Below the pieces are notes generated by a model. The model was not told where the DNA came from. It did not search any database and worked only from the letters and a program-made list of their open reading frames with translations. A program made the translations under genes and the position numbers. Shown here one piece after another: positions 26,590-38,480 of a stretch of DNA of 64,000 nucleotides (position 1 is its first letter; each line of letters begins with the position of its first letter). The stretch comes from Cervus elaphus. Its lineage: Eukaryota > Chordata > Mammalia > Artiodactyla > Cervidae. The DNA is taken from positions 1 to 64,000 of the forward strand of contig NW_025316737.1 in the NCBI RefSeq assembly GCF_910594005.1. Reading direction: 5' to 3'.

Positions 26590-28039
26590 TTGGTCCACGG
26601 AGCTCTTTCGTGTTGCTACAGTCACCTCGGGATCCCTCTAGCCTGGAATAAGTGTTCTTGGGGTTTCTCTGGAGTGCCATGAAGGAAATCAAGGCTCCTT
26701 TCATGTGTGATGTGCAACACAGAATTGCTGTGCACGCAGTGCAGGGGAATCGGGCCTCTTCTCGCGGCGAGGGGGAAGTCTCATGGTTTTCCTCGAGTTG
26801 CGGCGGGAACCTGGGGTATATTCTCAAGTTACGACGGGGATGGCCCTTCCACACACGTGTTTCTTCAGTGACGTCAGGACTCCTGCCTAGTTGGGAGGGA
26901 CAACTCGGGATTCTCCTCGAGGCTTGGCAGTGCAATTGGGACGCCTCTCCAGCTGAGGCGGGAGACCAAGGGTCCCTTTCCACGTGCCACAGGAATCCTG
27001 GGAATCCTATCAAGTTTCACGAGGAGTCAGGCATCGTCTCCTTTGGAGGCACTGATCTCCGCGTACCTCTGGAGTTTTCAAAGGATGTGAGGCCTCCGGT
27101 CGCGATGAGGTGGGGAACTAGGTCTTTCTCTGTGGTCTCCACAGGGGATTCAGTCATCCTTTCGTCTTGGGAGATGCAAGACGAGCCTGCATTCAAGTCA
27201 CTGCAGGAATATCCGGGCTTATTTCGAGTCAGGGCATCGCGGTGTCAATTCCACTTGAGGCCGCAAACTCAGGGTCCCTCTCACATACCTAGACCTGAGA
27301 GAAGCCTCCTCTTGAGGTGCTTGTGGTAAGGTGGTATTCCTCTGGAGTCGAAGCCAGGGACTAACCTGTCATCTCGAGTTGATTTTTGGTCCACGGAGCT
27401 CTTTCGTGTTGCTACAGTGACCTCAGGATCCCTCTAGCCTTGAAACAGTGTTCTTGGGGTTTCTCTGGAGTGCCATCAAGGAAATCAAGGCTCCTTTCAT
27501 TTGTGATGTGCAACACGGAATTGCTCTGCACGCAGTGCAGGGGAATCGGGCCTCATCTCGCGGCGAGGGGGAAGTCTCATGGTTTTTCTCGAGTTGCGTC
27601 GGGAACCTGGGGTATATTCTCGAGTTGCGACGGGGAAAGCCCTTCCACCCACATGTTTGTTCAGCGACGTCAGGACTCCTGCCTAGTTGCGAGGGACAAC
27701 TCTGGATTCTCCTCGAGGCTTGGCAGGGCAATTGGGACGCCTCTCCAGCTGAGGCGGGAGACCAAGAGTCCCTTTCCACGTGCCACAGGAATCCTGGGAC
27801 TCCTATCAAGTTTCACGAGGACTCAGGCATCGTCTCCTTTGGAGGCACTGATCTCCGCGTACCTCTGGAGTTTTCAAAGGATGTGAGGCCTCCGGTCGCG
27901 ATGAGGTGGGGAACTAGGTCTTTCTCTGTGGTCTCCACAGGGGATTCAGACATCCTTTCGTCTTGGGAGATGCAAGACGAGCCTGCATTCAAATCACTGC
28001 AGGGATATCCGGCCTTATTTCGCATCAGGGCATCTCGGT
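26590..28039 (+). repeat. Partial copy of the u31-u32 pair (u34-u35)
   Basis: u34 (26590) repeats AGCCTGGAATAAGTG and TTTTCCTCGAG of u31, and u35 (27386) repeats CATTTGTGATG of u32. u34 differs by GCCATGAAGG, a marker that becomes common in the class-D monomers farther right, making it a transitional monomer between the two array regions. From u33 to u71 every monomer is exactly 796 bp. Confidence 0.78.
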
Positions 28040-29480
28040 GTCCATTCCACTTGAGGCCGCAAACTCAGGGTCCCTCTCACATACCTAGAGCTGAGAGAAG
28101 CCTCCTCTTGAGGTGCTTGTGATAAGGTGGTATTCCTCTGGAGTCGAAGCCAGGGACTAACCTCTAATCTCGTGTTGATTCATGGTCCACGGAGCTCTTT
28201 CGTGCTGCTACAGGGACCTCAGGATCCCTCCAGCCTTGAAACAGTGTTCTTGGGGTTTTTCTGGAGTGCCATCAAGGAAATCAAGGCTCCTTTCATGTGT
28301 GATGTGCAACACGGAATTGCTCTGCATGCAGTGCAGGGGAATCCGGCCTCATCTCGCGGCGAGGGGGAAGTCTCATGGTTTTTCTCGAGTTGCGGCGGGA
28401 ACCTGGGGTATATTCTCGAGTTATGACGGTGATAGCCCTTCCACCCATGTGTTTGTTCAGCGACGTCAGGACTCCTGCCTAGCTGCGAGGGACAACTCGG
28501 GATTCTCCTCGAGGCTTGGCAGGGCAATTGGGAGGCCTCTCCAGCTGAGGCGGGAGACCAAGTGTCCCTTTCCACGTGCCAGAGGAATCCTGTGACTCCT
28601 ATCAAGTTTCACGAGGAGTCAGGCATCGTCTCCTTTGGAGGCACTGATCTCCGCGTACCTCTGGAGTTTTCAAAGGATGTGAGGCCTCCGTTCGCGATGA
28701 GGTGGGGAACTAGGTCTTTTCCTGTGGTCTCCACAGGGGATTCAGACATCCTTTCATCTTGGGAGATGCAAGACGAGCCTGCATTCAAGTCACTGCAGGG
28801 ATATCCGGCCTAATTTCGCGTCACGGCATCGCAGTGTCCATTCCACTTGAGGCCGCAAAATCAGGGTCCCTCTCACATACCTAGAGCTGAGAGAAGCCTC
28901 CTTTTGAGGTGCTTGTGGTAAGGTGGTATTCCTCTGGAGTCGAAACCAGGGACTAACCTCTCATCTCGAGTTGATTTTTGGTCCACGGAGCTCTTTCGTG
29001 TTGCTACAGTGACCTCAGGATCCCTCTAGCCTTGAAACAGTGTTCTTGGGGTTTCTCTGGAGTGCCATCAAGGAAATCAAGGCTCCTTTCATGTGTGATG
29101 TGCAACACGGAATTGCTTTGCACGCAGTGCAGGGGAATCGGGCCTCATCTCGCGGCGAGGGGGAAGTCTCATGGTTTTTCTCGAGTTGCGGCGGGAACCT
29201 GGGGTATATTCTCGAGTTACGACGGGGATGGCCCTTCCACACACGTGTGTGTTCAGCCACGTCAGGACTCCTGCCTAGTTGCGAGACACAACTCGGGATT
29301 CTCCTCGAGGCTTGGCAAGGCAATTGGGACGCCTCTCCAGCTGAGGCGGGAGACCAAGGGTCCCTTTCCACGTGCCACAGGAATCCTGGGACTCCTATCA
29401 AGTTTCACGAGGAGTCAGGCATCGTCTCCTTTGGAGGCACTGATCTCCGCGTACCTCTGGAGTTTTCAAAGGATGTGAGG
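28040..29480 (+). repeat. Duplicated segment, copy 1 (end of u35, u36, most of u37)
   Basis: This stretch recurs 3980 bp (five monomers) downstream. Rare shared markers are TTGTGATAAGGTGG (near 28110), TCTAATCTCGTGTTGATTC, GCTACAGGGACC, GTGATAGCCC, GCCAGAGGAATCCTGTGAC and GGCCTAATTTCGCGTCACGG. Only two differences were noticed: GGGGTTTTTCTGG for GGGGTTTCTCTGG near 28256 and CTCCTTTTGAGG for CTCCCTTTGAGG near 28901. Confidence 0.88.
28966..29242 (+). repeat. 31-bp subrepeats inside a monomer (type example, u36/u37 boundary into u37)
   Basis: This stretch can be cut by eye into nine consecutive tiles: 28966-28995 (30 bp), 28996-29026 (31), 29027-29057 (31), 29058-29088 (31), 29089-29118 (30), 29119-29149 (31), 29150-29180 (31), 29181-29211 (31) and 29212-29242 (31). 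Most tiles begin with TCG, TCA, TGG, TGC or TAG and end in C or T after a pyrimidine-rich stretch. The clearest pair is 29181-29211 and 29212-29242, which open with TCGAGTTGCG and TCGAGTTACG. CTCGAG sites at 29180, 29211 and 29304 are 31 and 93 bp apart. A 31-bp ancestral unit amplified into a unit of about 0.8-1.4 kb is the established origin of ruminant satellite I. At 796 bp the monomer would hold about 26 such tiles. Confidence 0.85.
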
Positions 29481-30569
29481 CCTCCGGTCGCGATGAGGTG
29501 GGGAACTAGGTCTTTCTCTGTGGTCTCCACAGGGGATTCAGACATCCTTTCATCTTGGGAGATGCAAGACGAGCCTGCATTCAAGTCACTGCAGGGATAT
29601 CCAGCCTTATTTCGCGTCAGGGCATCGCGGTGTCCATTCCACTTGAGGCCGCAAACTCAGGGTCCCTCTCACATACCTAGAGCTGAGAGAAGCCTCCTCT
29701 TGAGGTGCTTGTGGTAAGGTGGTATTCCTCTGGAGTCGAAGCCAGGGACTAACCTCTCATCTCGAGTTGATTTTTGGTCCACGGAGCTCTTTCGTGTTGC
29801 TACAGTGACCTCAGGATCCCTCTAGCCTTGAAACAGTGTTCTTGGGGATTCTCTGGAGTGCCATGAAGGAAATCAAGGCTGCTTTCATGTGTGATTTGCA
29901 ACACAGAATTGCTCTGCACGCAGTGCAGGGGAATCGGGCCTCATCTCGCGGCGAGGGGGAAGTCTCATGGTTTTTCTCGAGTTGCGGCGGGAACCTGGGG
30001 TATATTCTCGAGTTACGACGGGGATGGCCCTTCCACCCACGTGTTTGTTCAGCCACGTCAGGACTCTTGCCTAGTTGCGAGACACAACTCGGGATTCTCC
30101 TCGAGGCTTGGCAAGGCAATTAGGACGCCTCTCCAGCTGAGGCGGGAGACCAAGGGTCCCTTTCCACGTGCCACAGGAATCCTGGGACTCCTATCAAGTT
30201 TCACGAGGAGTCAGGCATCGTGTCCTTTGGAGGCACTGATCTCCGCATACCTCTGGAGTTTTCAAAGGATGTGAGGCCTCCGGTCGCGATGAGGTGGGGA
30301 ACTAGGTCTTTCTCTGTGCTCTCCACAGGGGATTCAAACATCCTTTCATCTTGGGAGATGCAAGACGAGCCTGCATTCAAGTCACTGCAGGGATATCCGG
30401 CCTTATTTCGCGTCAGGGCATCGCGGTGTCCATTCCACTGGAGGACGCAAACTCAGGGTCCCTCTCACATACCTAGAGCTGAGAGAAGCCTCCTCTTGAG
30501 GTGCTTGTGGTAAGGTGGTATTCCTCTGGAGTCGAAGCCAGGGACTAACCTCTCATCTCGTGTTGATTC

Positions 30570-32019
30570 TTGGTCCACGGAGCTCTTTCGTGTTGCTACA
30601 GTGACCTCAGGATCCCTCTAGCCTTGAAACAGTGTTCTTGGGGTTTCTCTGGAGTGCCATCAAGGAAATCAAGGCTCCTTTCATGTGTGATGTGCAACAC
30701 GGAATTGCTCTGCACGCAGTGCAGGGGAATCGGGCCTCATCTCGCGGCGAGGGGGAAGTCTCATGGTTTTTCTCGAGTTGCGGCGGGAACCTGGGGTATA
30801 TTCTCGAGTTACGACGGGGATGGCCCTTCCACACACGTGTGTGTTCAGCCATGTCAGGACTCCTGCCTAGTTGCGAGGGACATCTCGGGATTCTCCTCGA
30901 GGCTTTGCAGGGCAATTGGGACGCCTCTCCAGCTGAGACGGGAGACCAAGGGTCCCTTTCCACGTGCCACAGGAATCCTGGGTCTCCTATCAAGTTTCAC
31001 GAGGAGTCAGGCATCGTCTCCTTTGGAGGCACTGATCTCCGCATACCTCTGGAGTTTTCAAAGGATGTGAGGCCTCCTGTCGCGATGAGGTGGGGAACTA
31101 GGTCTTTCTCTGTGGTCTCCACAGGGGATTCAGACACCCTTTCGTCTTGGGAGATGCAAGACGAGCCTGCATTCCAGTCACTGCAGAGATATCCGGCCTT
31201 ATTTCGAGTCAGGGAATCGTGGTGTCCATTCAACTTGAGGCCGCAAACTCAGGGTCCCTCTCACATACCTAGAGCTGAGAGAAGCCTCCTCTTGAGGTGC
31301 TTGTGGTAAGGTGGTATTCCTCTGGAGTCGAAGCCAGGGACTAACCTCTCATCTCGAGTTGATTTTTGGTCCACGGAGCTCTTTCGTGTTGCTACAGTGA
31401 CCTCAGGATCCCTCTAGCCTTGAAACAGTGTTCTTGGGGTTTCTCTGGAGTGCCATGAAGGAAATCAAGGCTCCTTTCATGTGTGATGTGCAACACAGAA
31501 TTGCTCTGCACGCAGTGCAGAGGAATCGGGCCTCATCTCGCGGCGAGGGGGAAGTCTCATGGTTTTTCTCGAGTTGCGGCGGGAACCTGCGGTATATTCT
31601 CGAGTTACGACGGGGATGGCCCTTCCACACACGTGTTTGTTCAGCCACGTCAGGACTCCTGCCTAGTTGCGAGACACAACTCGGGATTCTCCTCGAGGCT
31701 TGGCAAGGCAATTGGGACGCCTCTCCAGCTGAGGCGGGAGACCAAGGGTCCATTTCCACGTGCCACAGGAATCCTGGGACTCCTATCAAGTTTCACGAGG
31801 AGTCAGGCATCGTCTCCTTTGGAGGCACTGATCTCCGCATACCTCTGGAGTTTTCAAAGGATGTGAGGCTATCGGTCGCGATGAGGTGGGGAACTAAGTC
31901 TTTCTCTGTGCTCTCCACAGGGGATTCAGACACCCTTTCGTCTTGGGAGATGCAAGACGAGCCTGCATTCCAGTCACTGCAGGAATATCCGGCCTTATTT
32001 CGAGTCAGGGCATCGCGGT
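30570..32019 (+). repeat. Class C plus class D monomers u39-u40
   Basis: u39 (30570) is the first class-C monomer: GTGTGTTCAGCCATG, GAGGCTTTGCAGGG, GCTGAGACGGGAG and GACACCCTTTCG. u40 (31366) is class D: GCCATGAAGG, CAACACAGAATTG, TCAGCCACG and GCGAGACACAAC, with CTATCGGTCGCG near 31869. The second half of u39 and u40 recur 2388 bp downstream as the second half of u42 and u43. A u39-like monomer also reappears as u47 (36938), eight monomers away, sharing GGGACATCTCGGG. Confidence 0.82.
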
Positions 32020-33460
32020 GTCCATTCCACTTGAGGCCGCAAACTCAGGGTCCCTCTCACATACCTAGAGCTGAGAGAAGCCTCCTCTTGAGGTGCTTGT
32101 GATAAGGTGGTATTCCTCTGGAGTCGAAGCCAGGGACTAACCTCTAATCTCGTGTTGATTCATGGTCCACGGAGCTCTTTCGTGCTGCTACAGGGACCTC
32201 AGGATCCCTCCAGCCTTGAAACAGTGTTCTTGGGGTTTCTCTGGAGTGCCATCAAGGAAATCAAGGCTCCTTTCATGTGTGATGTGCAACACGGAATTGC
32301 TCTGCATGCAGTGCAGGGGAATCCGGCCTCATCTCGCGGCGAGGGGGAAGTCTCATGGTTTTTCTCGAGTTGCGGCGGGAACCTGGGGTATATTCTCGAG
32401 TTATGACGGTGATAGCCCTTCCACCCATGTGTTTGTTCAGCGACGTCAGGACTCCTGCCTAGCTGCGAGGGACAACTCGGGATTCTCCTCGAGGCTTGGC
32501 AGGGCAATTGGGAGGCCTCTCCAGCTGAGGCGGGAGACCAAGTGTCCCTTTCCACGTGCCAGAGGAATCCTGTGACTCCTATCAAGTTTCACGAGGAGTC
32601 AGGCATCGTCTCCTTTGGAGGCACTGATCTCCGCGTACCTCTGGAGTTTTCAAAGGATGTGAGGCCTCCGTTCGCGATGAGGTGGGGAACTAGGTCTTTT
32701 CCTGTGGTCTCCACAGGGGATTCAGACATCCTTTCATCTTGGGAGATGCAAGACGAGCCTGCATTCAAGTCACTGCAGGGATATCCGGCCTAATTTCGCG
32801 TCACGGCATCGCAGTGTCCATTCCACTTGAGGCCGCAAAATCAGGGTCCCTCTCACATACCTAGAGCTGAGAGAAGCCTCCCTTTGAGGTGCTTGTGGTA
32901 AGGTGGTATTCCTCTGGAGTCGAAACCAGGGACTAACCTCTCATCTCGAGTTGATTTTTGGTCCACGGAGCTCTTTCGTGTTGCTACAGTGACCTCAGGA
33001 TCCCTCTAGCCTTGAAACAGTGTTCTTGGGGTTTCTCTGGAGTGCCATCAAGGAAATCAAGGCTCCTTTCATGTGTGATGTGCAACACGGAATTGCTTTG
33101 CACGCAGTGCAGGGGAATCGGGCCTCATCTCGCGGCGAGGGGGAAGTCTCATGGTTTTTCTCGAGTTGCGGCGGGAACCTGGGGTATATTCTCGAGTTAC
33201 GACGGGGATGGCCCTTCCACACACGTGTGTGTTCAGCCACGTCAGGACTCCTGCCTAGTTGCGAGACACAACTCGGGATTCTCCTCGAGGCTTGGCAAGG
33301 CAATTGGGACGCCTCTCCAGCTGAGGCGGGAGACCAAGGGTCCCTTTCCACGTGCCACAGGAATCCTGGGACTCCTATCAAGTTTCACGAGGAGTCAGGC
33401 ATCGTCTCCTTTGGAGGCACTGATCTCCGCGTACCTCTGGAGTTTTCAAAGGATGTGAGG
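32020..33460 (+). repeat. Duplicated segment, copy 2 (end of u40, u41, first part of u42)
   Basis: This is the second copy of the 28040-29480 segment, five monomers away. The left limit lies between CGAGTCAGGG (like u40's own class, near 32001) and TTGTGATAAGG (near 32098). The right limit is the junction inside u42. Both limits fall inside monomers, so the duplication did not respect monomer borders. Confidence 0.88.
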
Positions 33461-33465
33461 CCTCC
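33431..33465 (+). repeat. Recombination junction in hybrid monomer u42 (u37-type to u39-type)
   Basis: u42 (32958) equals u37 up to CTCCGCGTACCTCTGG, including GCTTTGCACG and CGAGACACAACTC. It then switches to the u39 pattern at CCTCCTGTCGCG (near 33463), followed by GACACCCTTTCG, CATTCCAGTC, CAGAGATATCC and GAATCGTGGTGTCC. u43 then continues as a copy of u40. One crossover between monomers five and three units apart explains both flanking duplications. Confidence 0.82.
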
Positions 33466-34500
33466 TGTCGCGATGAGGTGGGGAACTAGGTCTTTCTCTG
33501 TGGTCTCCACAGGGGATTCAGACACCCTTTCGTCTTGGGAGATGCAAGACGAGCCTGCATTCCAGTCACTGCAGAGATATCCGGCCTTATTTCGAGTCAG
33601 GGAATCGTGGTGTCCATTCAACTTGAGGCCGCAAACTCAGGGTCCCTCTCACATACCTAGAGCTGAGAGAAGCCTCCTCTTGAGGTGCTTGTGGTAAGGT
33701 GGTATTCCTCTGGAGTCGAAGCCAGGGACTAACCTCTCATCTCGAGTTGATTTTTGGTCCACGGAGCTCTTTCGTGTTGCTACAGTGACCTCAGGATCCC
33801 TCTAGCCTTGAAACAGTGTTCTTGGGGTTTCTCTGGAGTGCCATGAAGGAAATCAAGGCTCCTTTCATGTGTGATGTGCAACACAGAATTGCTCTGCACG
33901 CAGTGCAGAGGAATCGGGCCTCATCTCGCGGCGAGGGGGAAGTCTCATGGTTTTTCTCGAGTTGCGGCGGGAACCTGCGGTATATTCTAGAGTTACGACG
34001 GGGATGGCCCTTCCACACACGTGTTTGTTCAGCCACGTCAGGACTCCTGCCTAGTTGCGAGACACAACTCGGGATTCTCCTCGAGGCTTGGCAAGGCAAT
34101 TGGGACGCCTCTCCAGCTGAGGCGGGAGACCAAGGGTCCATTTCCACGTGCCACAGGAATCCTGGGACTCCTATCAAGTTTCACGAGGAGTCAGGCATCG
34201 TCTCCTTTGGAGGCACTGATCTCCGCATACCTCTGGAGTTTTCAAAGGATGTGAGGCCTCCGGTCGCGATGAGGTGGGGAACTAAGTCTTTCTCTGTGCT
34301 CTCCACAGGGGATTCAGACACCCTTTCGTCTTGGGAGATGCAAGACGAGCCTGCTTTCCAGTCACTGCAGGAATATCCGGCCTTATTTCGAGTCAGGGCA
34401 TCGCGGTGTCCATTCCACTTGAGGCCGCAAACTCAGGGTCCCTCTCACATACCTAGAGCTGAGAGAAGCCTCCTCTTGAGGTGCTTGTGGTAAGGTGGTA

Positions 34501-35839
34501 TTCCTCAGGAGTCGAAGCCAGGGACTAACCTCTCATCTCGAGTTGATTCTTGGTCCACGGAGCTCTTTCGTGTTGCTACAGTGACCTCAGGATCCCTCTA
34601 GCCTTGAAACAGTGTTCTTGGGGTTTCTCTGGAGTGCCATCAAGGAAATCAAGGCTCCTTTCATGTGTGATGTGCAACACGGAATTGCTCTGCACGCAGT
34701 GCAGGAGAATCGGGCCTCATCTCGCGGCGAGGGGGAAGTCTCATGGTTTTTCTCGAGTTGCGGCGGGAACCTGGGTTATATTCTCGAGTTACGACGGGGA
34801 TGGCCCTTCCACACACGTGTGTGTTCAGCCATGTCAGGACTCCTGCCTAGTTGCAAGGGACAACTCGGGATTCTCCTTGAGGCTTTGCAGGGCAATTGGG
34901 ACGCCTCTCCAGCTGAGACGGGAGACCAAGGGTCCCTTTCCACGTGCCACAGGAATCCTGGGTCTCCTATCAAGTTTCACGAGGAGTCAGGCATCGTCTC
35001 CTTTGGAGGCACTGATCTCCGCATACCTCTGGAGTTTTCAAAGGATTTGAGGCCTCCTGTCGCGATGAGGTGGGGAACTAGGTCTTTCTCTGTGGTCTCC
35101 ACAGGGGATTCAGACACCCTTTCGTCTTGGGAGATGCAAGACGAGCCTGCATTCCAGTCACTGCAGGGATATCCGGCCTTATTTCGAGTCAGGGCATCGC
35201 GGTGTCCATTCCACTTGAGGCCGCAAACTCAGGGTCCCTCTCACATACCTAGAGCTGAGAGAAGCCTCCTCTTGAGTTGCTTGTGGTAAGGTGGTATTCC
35301 TCTGGAGTCGAAGCCAGGGACTAACCTCTCATCTCGAGTTGATTTTTGGTCCACGGAGCTCTTTCGTGTTGCTTCAGTGACCTCAGGATCCCTCTAGCCT
35401 TGAAACAGTGTTCTTGGGGTTTCTCTGGAGTGCCATGAAGGAAATCAAGGCTCCTTTCATGTGTGATGTGCAACACAGAATTGCTCTGCACGCAGTGCAG
35501 GGGAATCGGGCCTCATCTCGCGGCGAGGGGGAAGTCTCATGGTTTTTCTCGAGTTGCGGCGGGAACCTGGGGTATATTCTCGAGTTACGACGGGGATGGC
35601 CCTTCCACACACGTGTTTGTTCAGCCACGTCAGGACTCTTGCCTAGTTGCGAGACACAACTCGGGATTCTCCTCGAGGCTTGGCAAGGCAATTGGGACGC
35701 CTCTACAGCTGAGGCGGGAGACCAAGGGTCCCTTTCCACGTGCCACAGGAATCCTGGGACTCCTATCAAGTTTCACGAGGAGTCAGGCATCGTCTCCTTT
35801 GGAGGCACTGATCTCCGCGTACCTCTGGAGTTTTCAAAG
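34501..35839 (+). repeat. Duplicated segment, 5-monomer period, copy 1 (u44-u45)
   Basis: u44 (34550, class C) and most of u45 (35346, class D) recur 3980 bp downstream. Shared rare markers are CCTCAGGAGTCG before the landmark, GTTGCAAGGGACAAC, CTCCTTGAGGCTTTGC, CTCTTGAGTTGC near the u44 end, GTTGCTTCAGTG and GCCTCTACAGCTG. The match ends near 35840, where u45 has GATTTGAGGCCTCC and GATGAGGAGGGG. Confidence 0.86.
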
Positions 35840-36141
35840 GATTTGAGGCCTCCTGTCGCGATGAGGAGGGGAACTAAGTCTTTCTCTGTGCTTTCCACAG
35901 GGGATTCAGACATCCTTTCGTTCTGGGAGATGCAAGACGAGCCTGCATTGAAGTCACTGCAGGGATATCCGGCCTTATTTCGAGTCAGGGCATCGCGTTG
36001 TCCATTCCACTTGAGGCCGCAAACTCAGGGTCCCTCTCACATACCTAGAGCTGAGAGAAGACTCCTCTTGAGGTGCTTGTGGTAAGGTAGTATTCCTCTG
36101 GAGGCGAATCCAGGGACTAACTCCTCTTTTCAAGTTGATTT

Positions 36142-36937
36142 TTGGTCCACAGAGTTCTTTCGTGTTGCTACAGTGACCTCAGGATCCCTCTATCCTTGAA
36201 ACAGTGTTCTTGGGATTTCTCTGGAGTGCCATCAAGGAAATCAAGGCTCCTTTCATGTGTGATGTGCAACACGGAATTGCTCTGAACGCAGTGCAGGGGA
36301 ATCGGGCCTCATCTCGCGGCGAGGGGGAAGTCTCATGGTTTTTCTCGAGTTGCGGCGGGAACCTGGGGTATATTCTCGAGTTACGACGGGGATGGCCCTT
36401 CCACCCACGTGTTTCTTCAGCGACGTCAGGACTCCTGCCTAGTTGCGAGGGACAACTCTGGATTCTCCTCGAGGCTTGCCAGGGCAATTGGGACGCCTCT
36501 CCAGCTGAGGCGTGAGACCAAGTGTCCCTTTCCAAGTGCCACAGGAATCCTGGGACTCCTATCAAGTTTCACGAGGAGTCAGGCATCGTCTCCTTTGGAG
36601 GCACTGATCTCCGCGTACCTCTGGAGTTTTCAAAGGATTTGAGGCCTCCTGTCGCGATGAGGAGGGGAACTAAGTCTTTCTCTGTGCTTTCCACAGGGGA
36701 TTCAGACATCCTTTCGTTCTGGGAGATGCAAGACGAGCCTGCATTGAAGTCACTGCAGGGATATCCGGCCTTATTTCGAGTCAGGGCATCGCGGTGTCCA
36801 TTCCACTTAGGGCCGCAAACTCAGGGTCCCTCTCACATACCTGGAGCTGAGAGAAGCCTCCTCTTGAGGTGCTTGTGGTAAGGTGGTATTCCTCAGGAGT
36901 CGAAGCCAGGGACTAACCTCTCATCTCGTGTTGATTC
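36142..36937 (+). repeat. Mosaic monomer u46 (R start, A middle, C-like end)
   Basis: u46 begins with the class-R markers CCACAGAGTTCTTTC and CTCTATCCTTG. It continues with class-A markers GTGTTTCTTCAGCG, ACAACTCTGGATTC and CCTTTCCAAGTGCC, and ends with GATTTGAGGCCTCCTG and GATGAGGAGGGGAAC, which it shares with the end of the preceding u45. Identity of the u45 and u46 ends at an offset of exactly 796 bp points to local conversion between neighbours. Confidence 0.72.
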
Positions 36938-38480
36938 TTGGTCCACGGAGCTCTTTTGTGTTGCTACAGTGACATCAGGATCCTTCTAGCCTTGAAACAG
37001 TGTTCTTGGGGTTTCTCTGGAGTGCCATCAAGGAAATCAAGGCTCCTTTCATGTGTGATGTGCAACACGGAATTGCTCTGCACACAGTGCAGGGGAATCG
37101 GGCCTCATCTCGCGGCGAGGGGGAAGTCTCATGGTTTTTCTCGAGTTGCAGCGGGAACCTGGGGTATATTCTCGAGTTACGACGGGGATGGCCCTTCCAC
37201 ACACGTGTGTGTTCAGCCATGTCAGGACTCCTGCCTAGTTGCGAGGGACATCTCGGGATTCTCCTCGAGGCTTTGCAGGGCAATTGGGACGCCTCTCCAG
37301 CTGAGCCGGGAGACCAAGGGTCCCTTTCCACGTGCCACAGGAATCCTGGGTCTCCTATCAAGTTTCACGAGGAGTCAGGCATCCTCTCCTTTGGAGGCAC
37401 TGATCTCCGCATACCTCTGGAGTTTTCGAAGGATTTGAGGCCTCCTGTCGCGATGAGGTGGGGAATTAGGTCTTTCTCTGTGGTCTCCACAGGGCATTCA
37501 GACACCCTTTCGTCTTGGGAGATGCAAGACGAGCCTGCATTCCAGTCACTGCAGAGATATCCGGCCTTATTTCGAGTCAGGGAATCGTGGTGTCCATTCA
37601 ACTTGAGGCCGCAAACTCAGGGTCCCTCTCACATACCTAGAGCTGAGAGAAGCCTCCTCTTGAGGTGCTTGTGGTAAGGTGGTATTCCTCTGGAGTCGAA
37701 GCCAGGGACTAACCTCTCATCTCGAGTTGATTTTTGGTCCACGGAGCTCTTTCGTGTTGCTACAGTGACCTCAGGATCCCTCTATCCTTGAAACAGTGTT
37801 CTTGGGGTTTCTCTGGAGTGCCATGAAGGAAATCAAGGCTCCTTTCATGTGTGATGTGCAACACAGAATTGCTCTGCACGCAGTGCAGAGGAATCGGGCC
37901 TCATCTAGCGGCGAGGGGGAAGTCTCATGGTTTTTCGCGAGTTGCAGCGGGAACCTGCGTTATATTCTCGAGTTACGACGGGGATGGCCCTTCCACACAC
38001 GTGTTTGTTCAGCCACGTCAGGACTCCTGCCTAGTTGCGAGACACAACTCGGGATTCTCCTCGAGGCTTGGCAAGGCAATTGGGACGCCTCTCCAGCTGA
38101 GGCGGGAGACCAAGGGTCCCTTTCCACGTGCCACAGGAATCCTGGGTCTCCTATCAAGTTTCACGAGGAGTCAGGCATCGTCTCCTTTGGAGGCACTGAT
38201 CTCCGCATACCTCTGGAGTTTTCAAAGGATGTGAGGCTATCGGTCGCGATGAGGTGGGGAACTAAGTCTTTCTCTGTGCTCTCCACAGGGGATTCAGACA
38301 CCCTTTCGTCTTGGGAGATGCAAGACGAGCCTGCATTCCAGTCACTGCAGGAATATCCGGCCTTATTTCGAGTCAGGGCATCGCGGTGTCCATTCCACTT
38401 GAGGCCGCAAACTCAGGGTCCCTCTCACATACCTAGAGCTGAGAGAAGCCTCCTCTTGAGGTGCTTGTGGTAAGGTGGTA

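Noticed and set aside
28966..28995. Possible tRNA- or SINE-derived box A/B sequences in the linker between monomers
   Set aside because: No pairable cloverleaf or box A plus box B at proper spacing is visible. The linker fits the 31-bp subrepeat register instead.
29205..29212. TATA-like GGTATATTC in each monomer as a promoter
   Set aside because: A single short AT-rich motif within a 31-bp tile, with no other promoter element or start signal. Chance occurrence cannot be excluded and nothing shows transcription.
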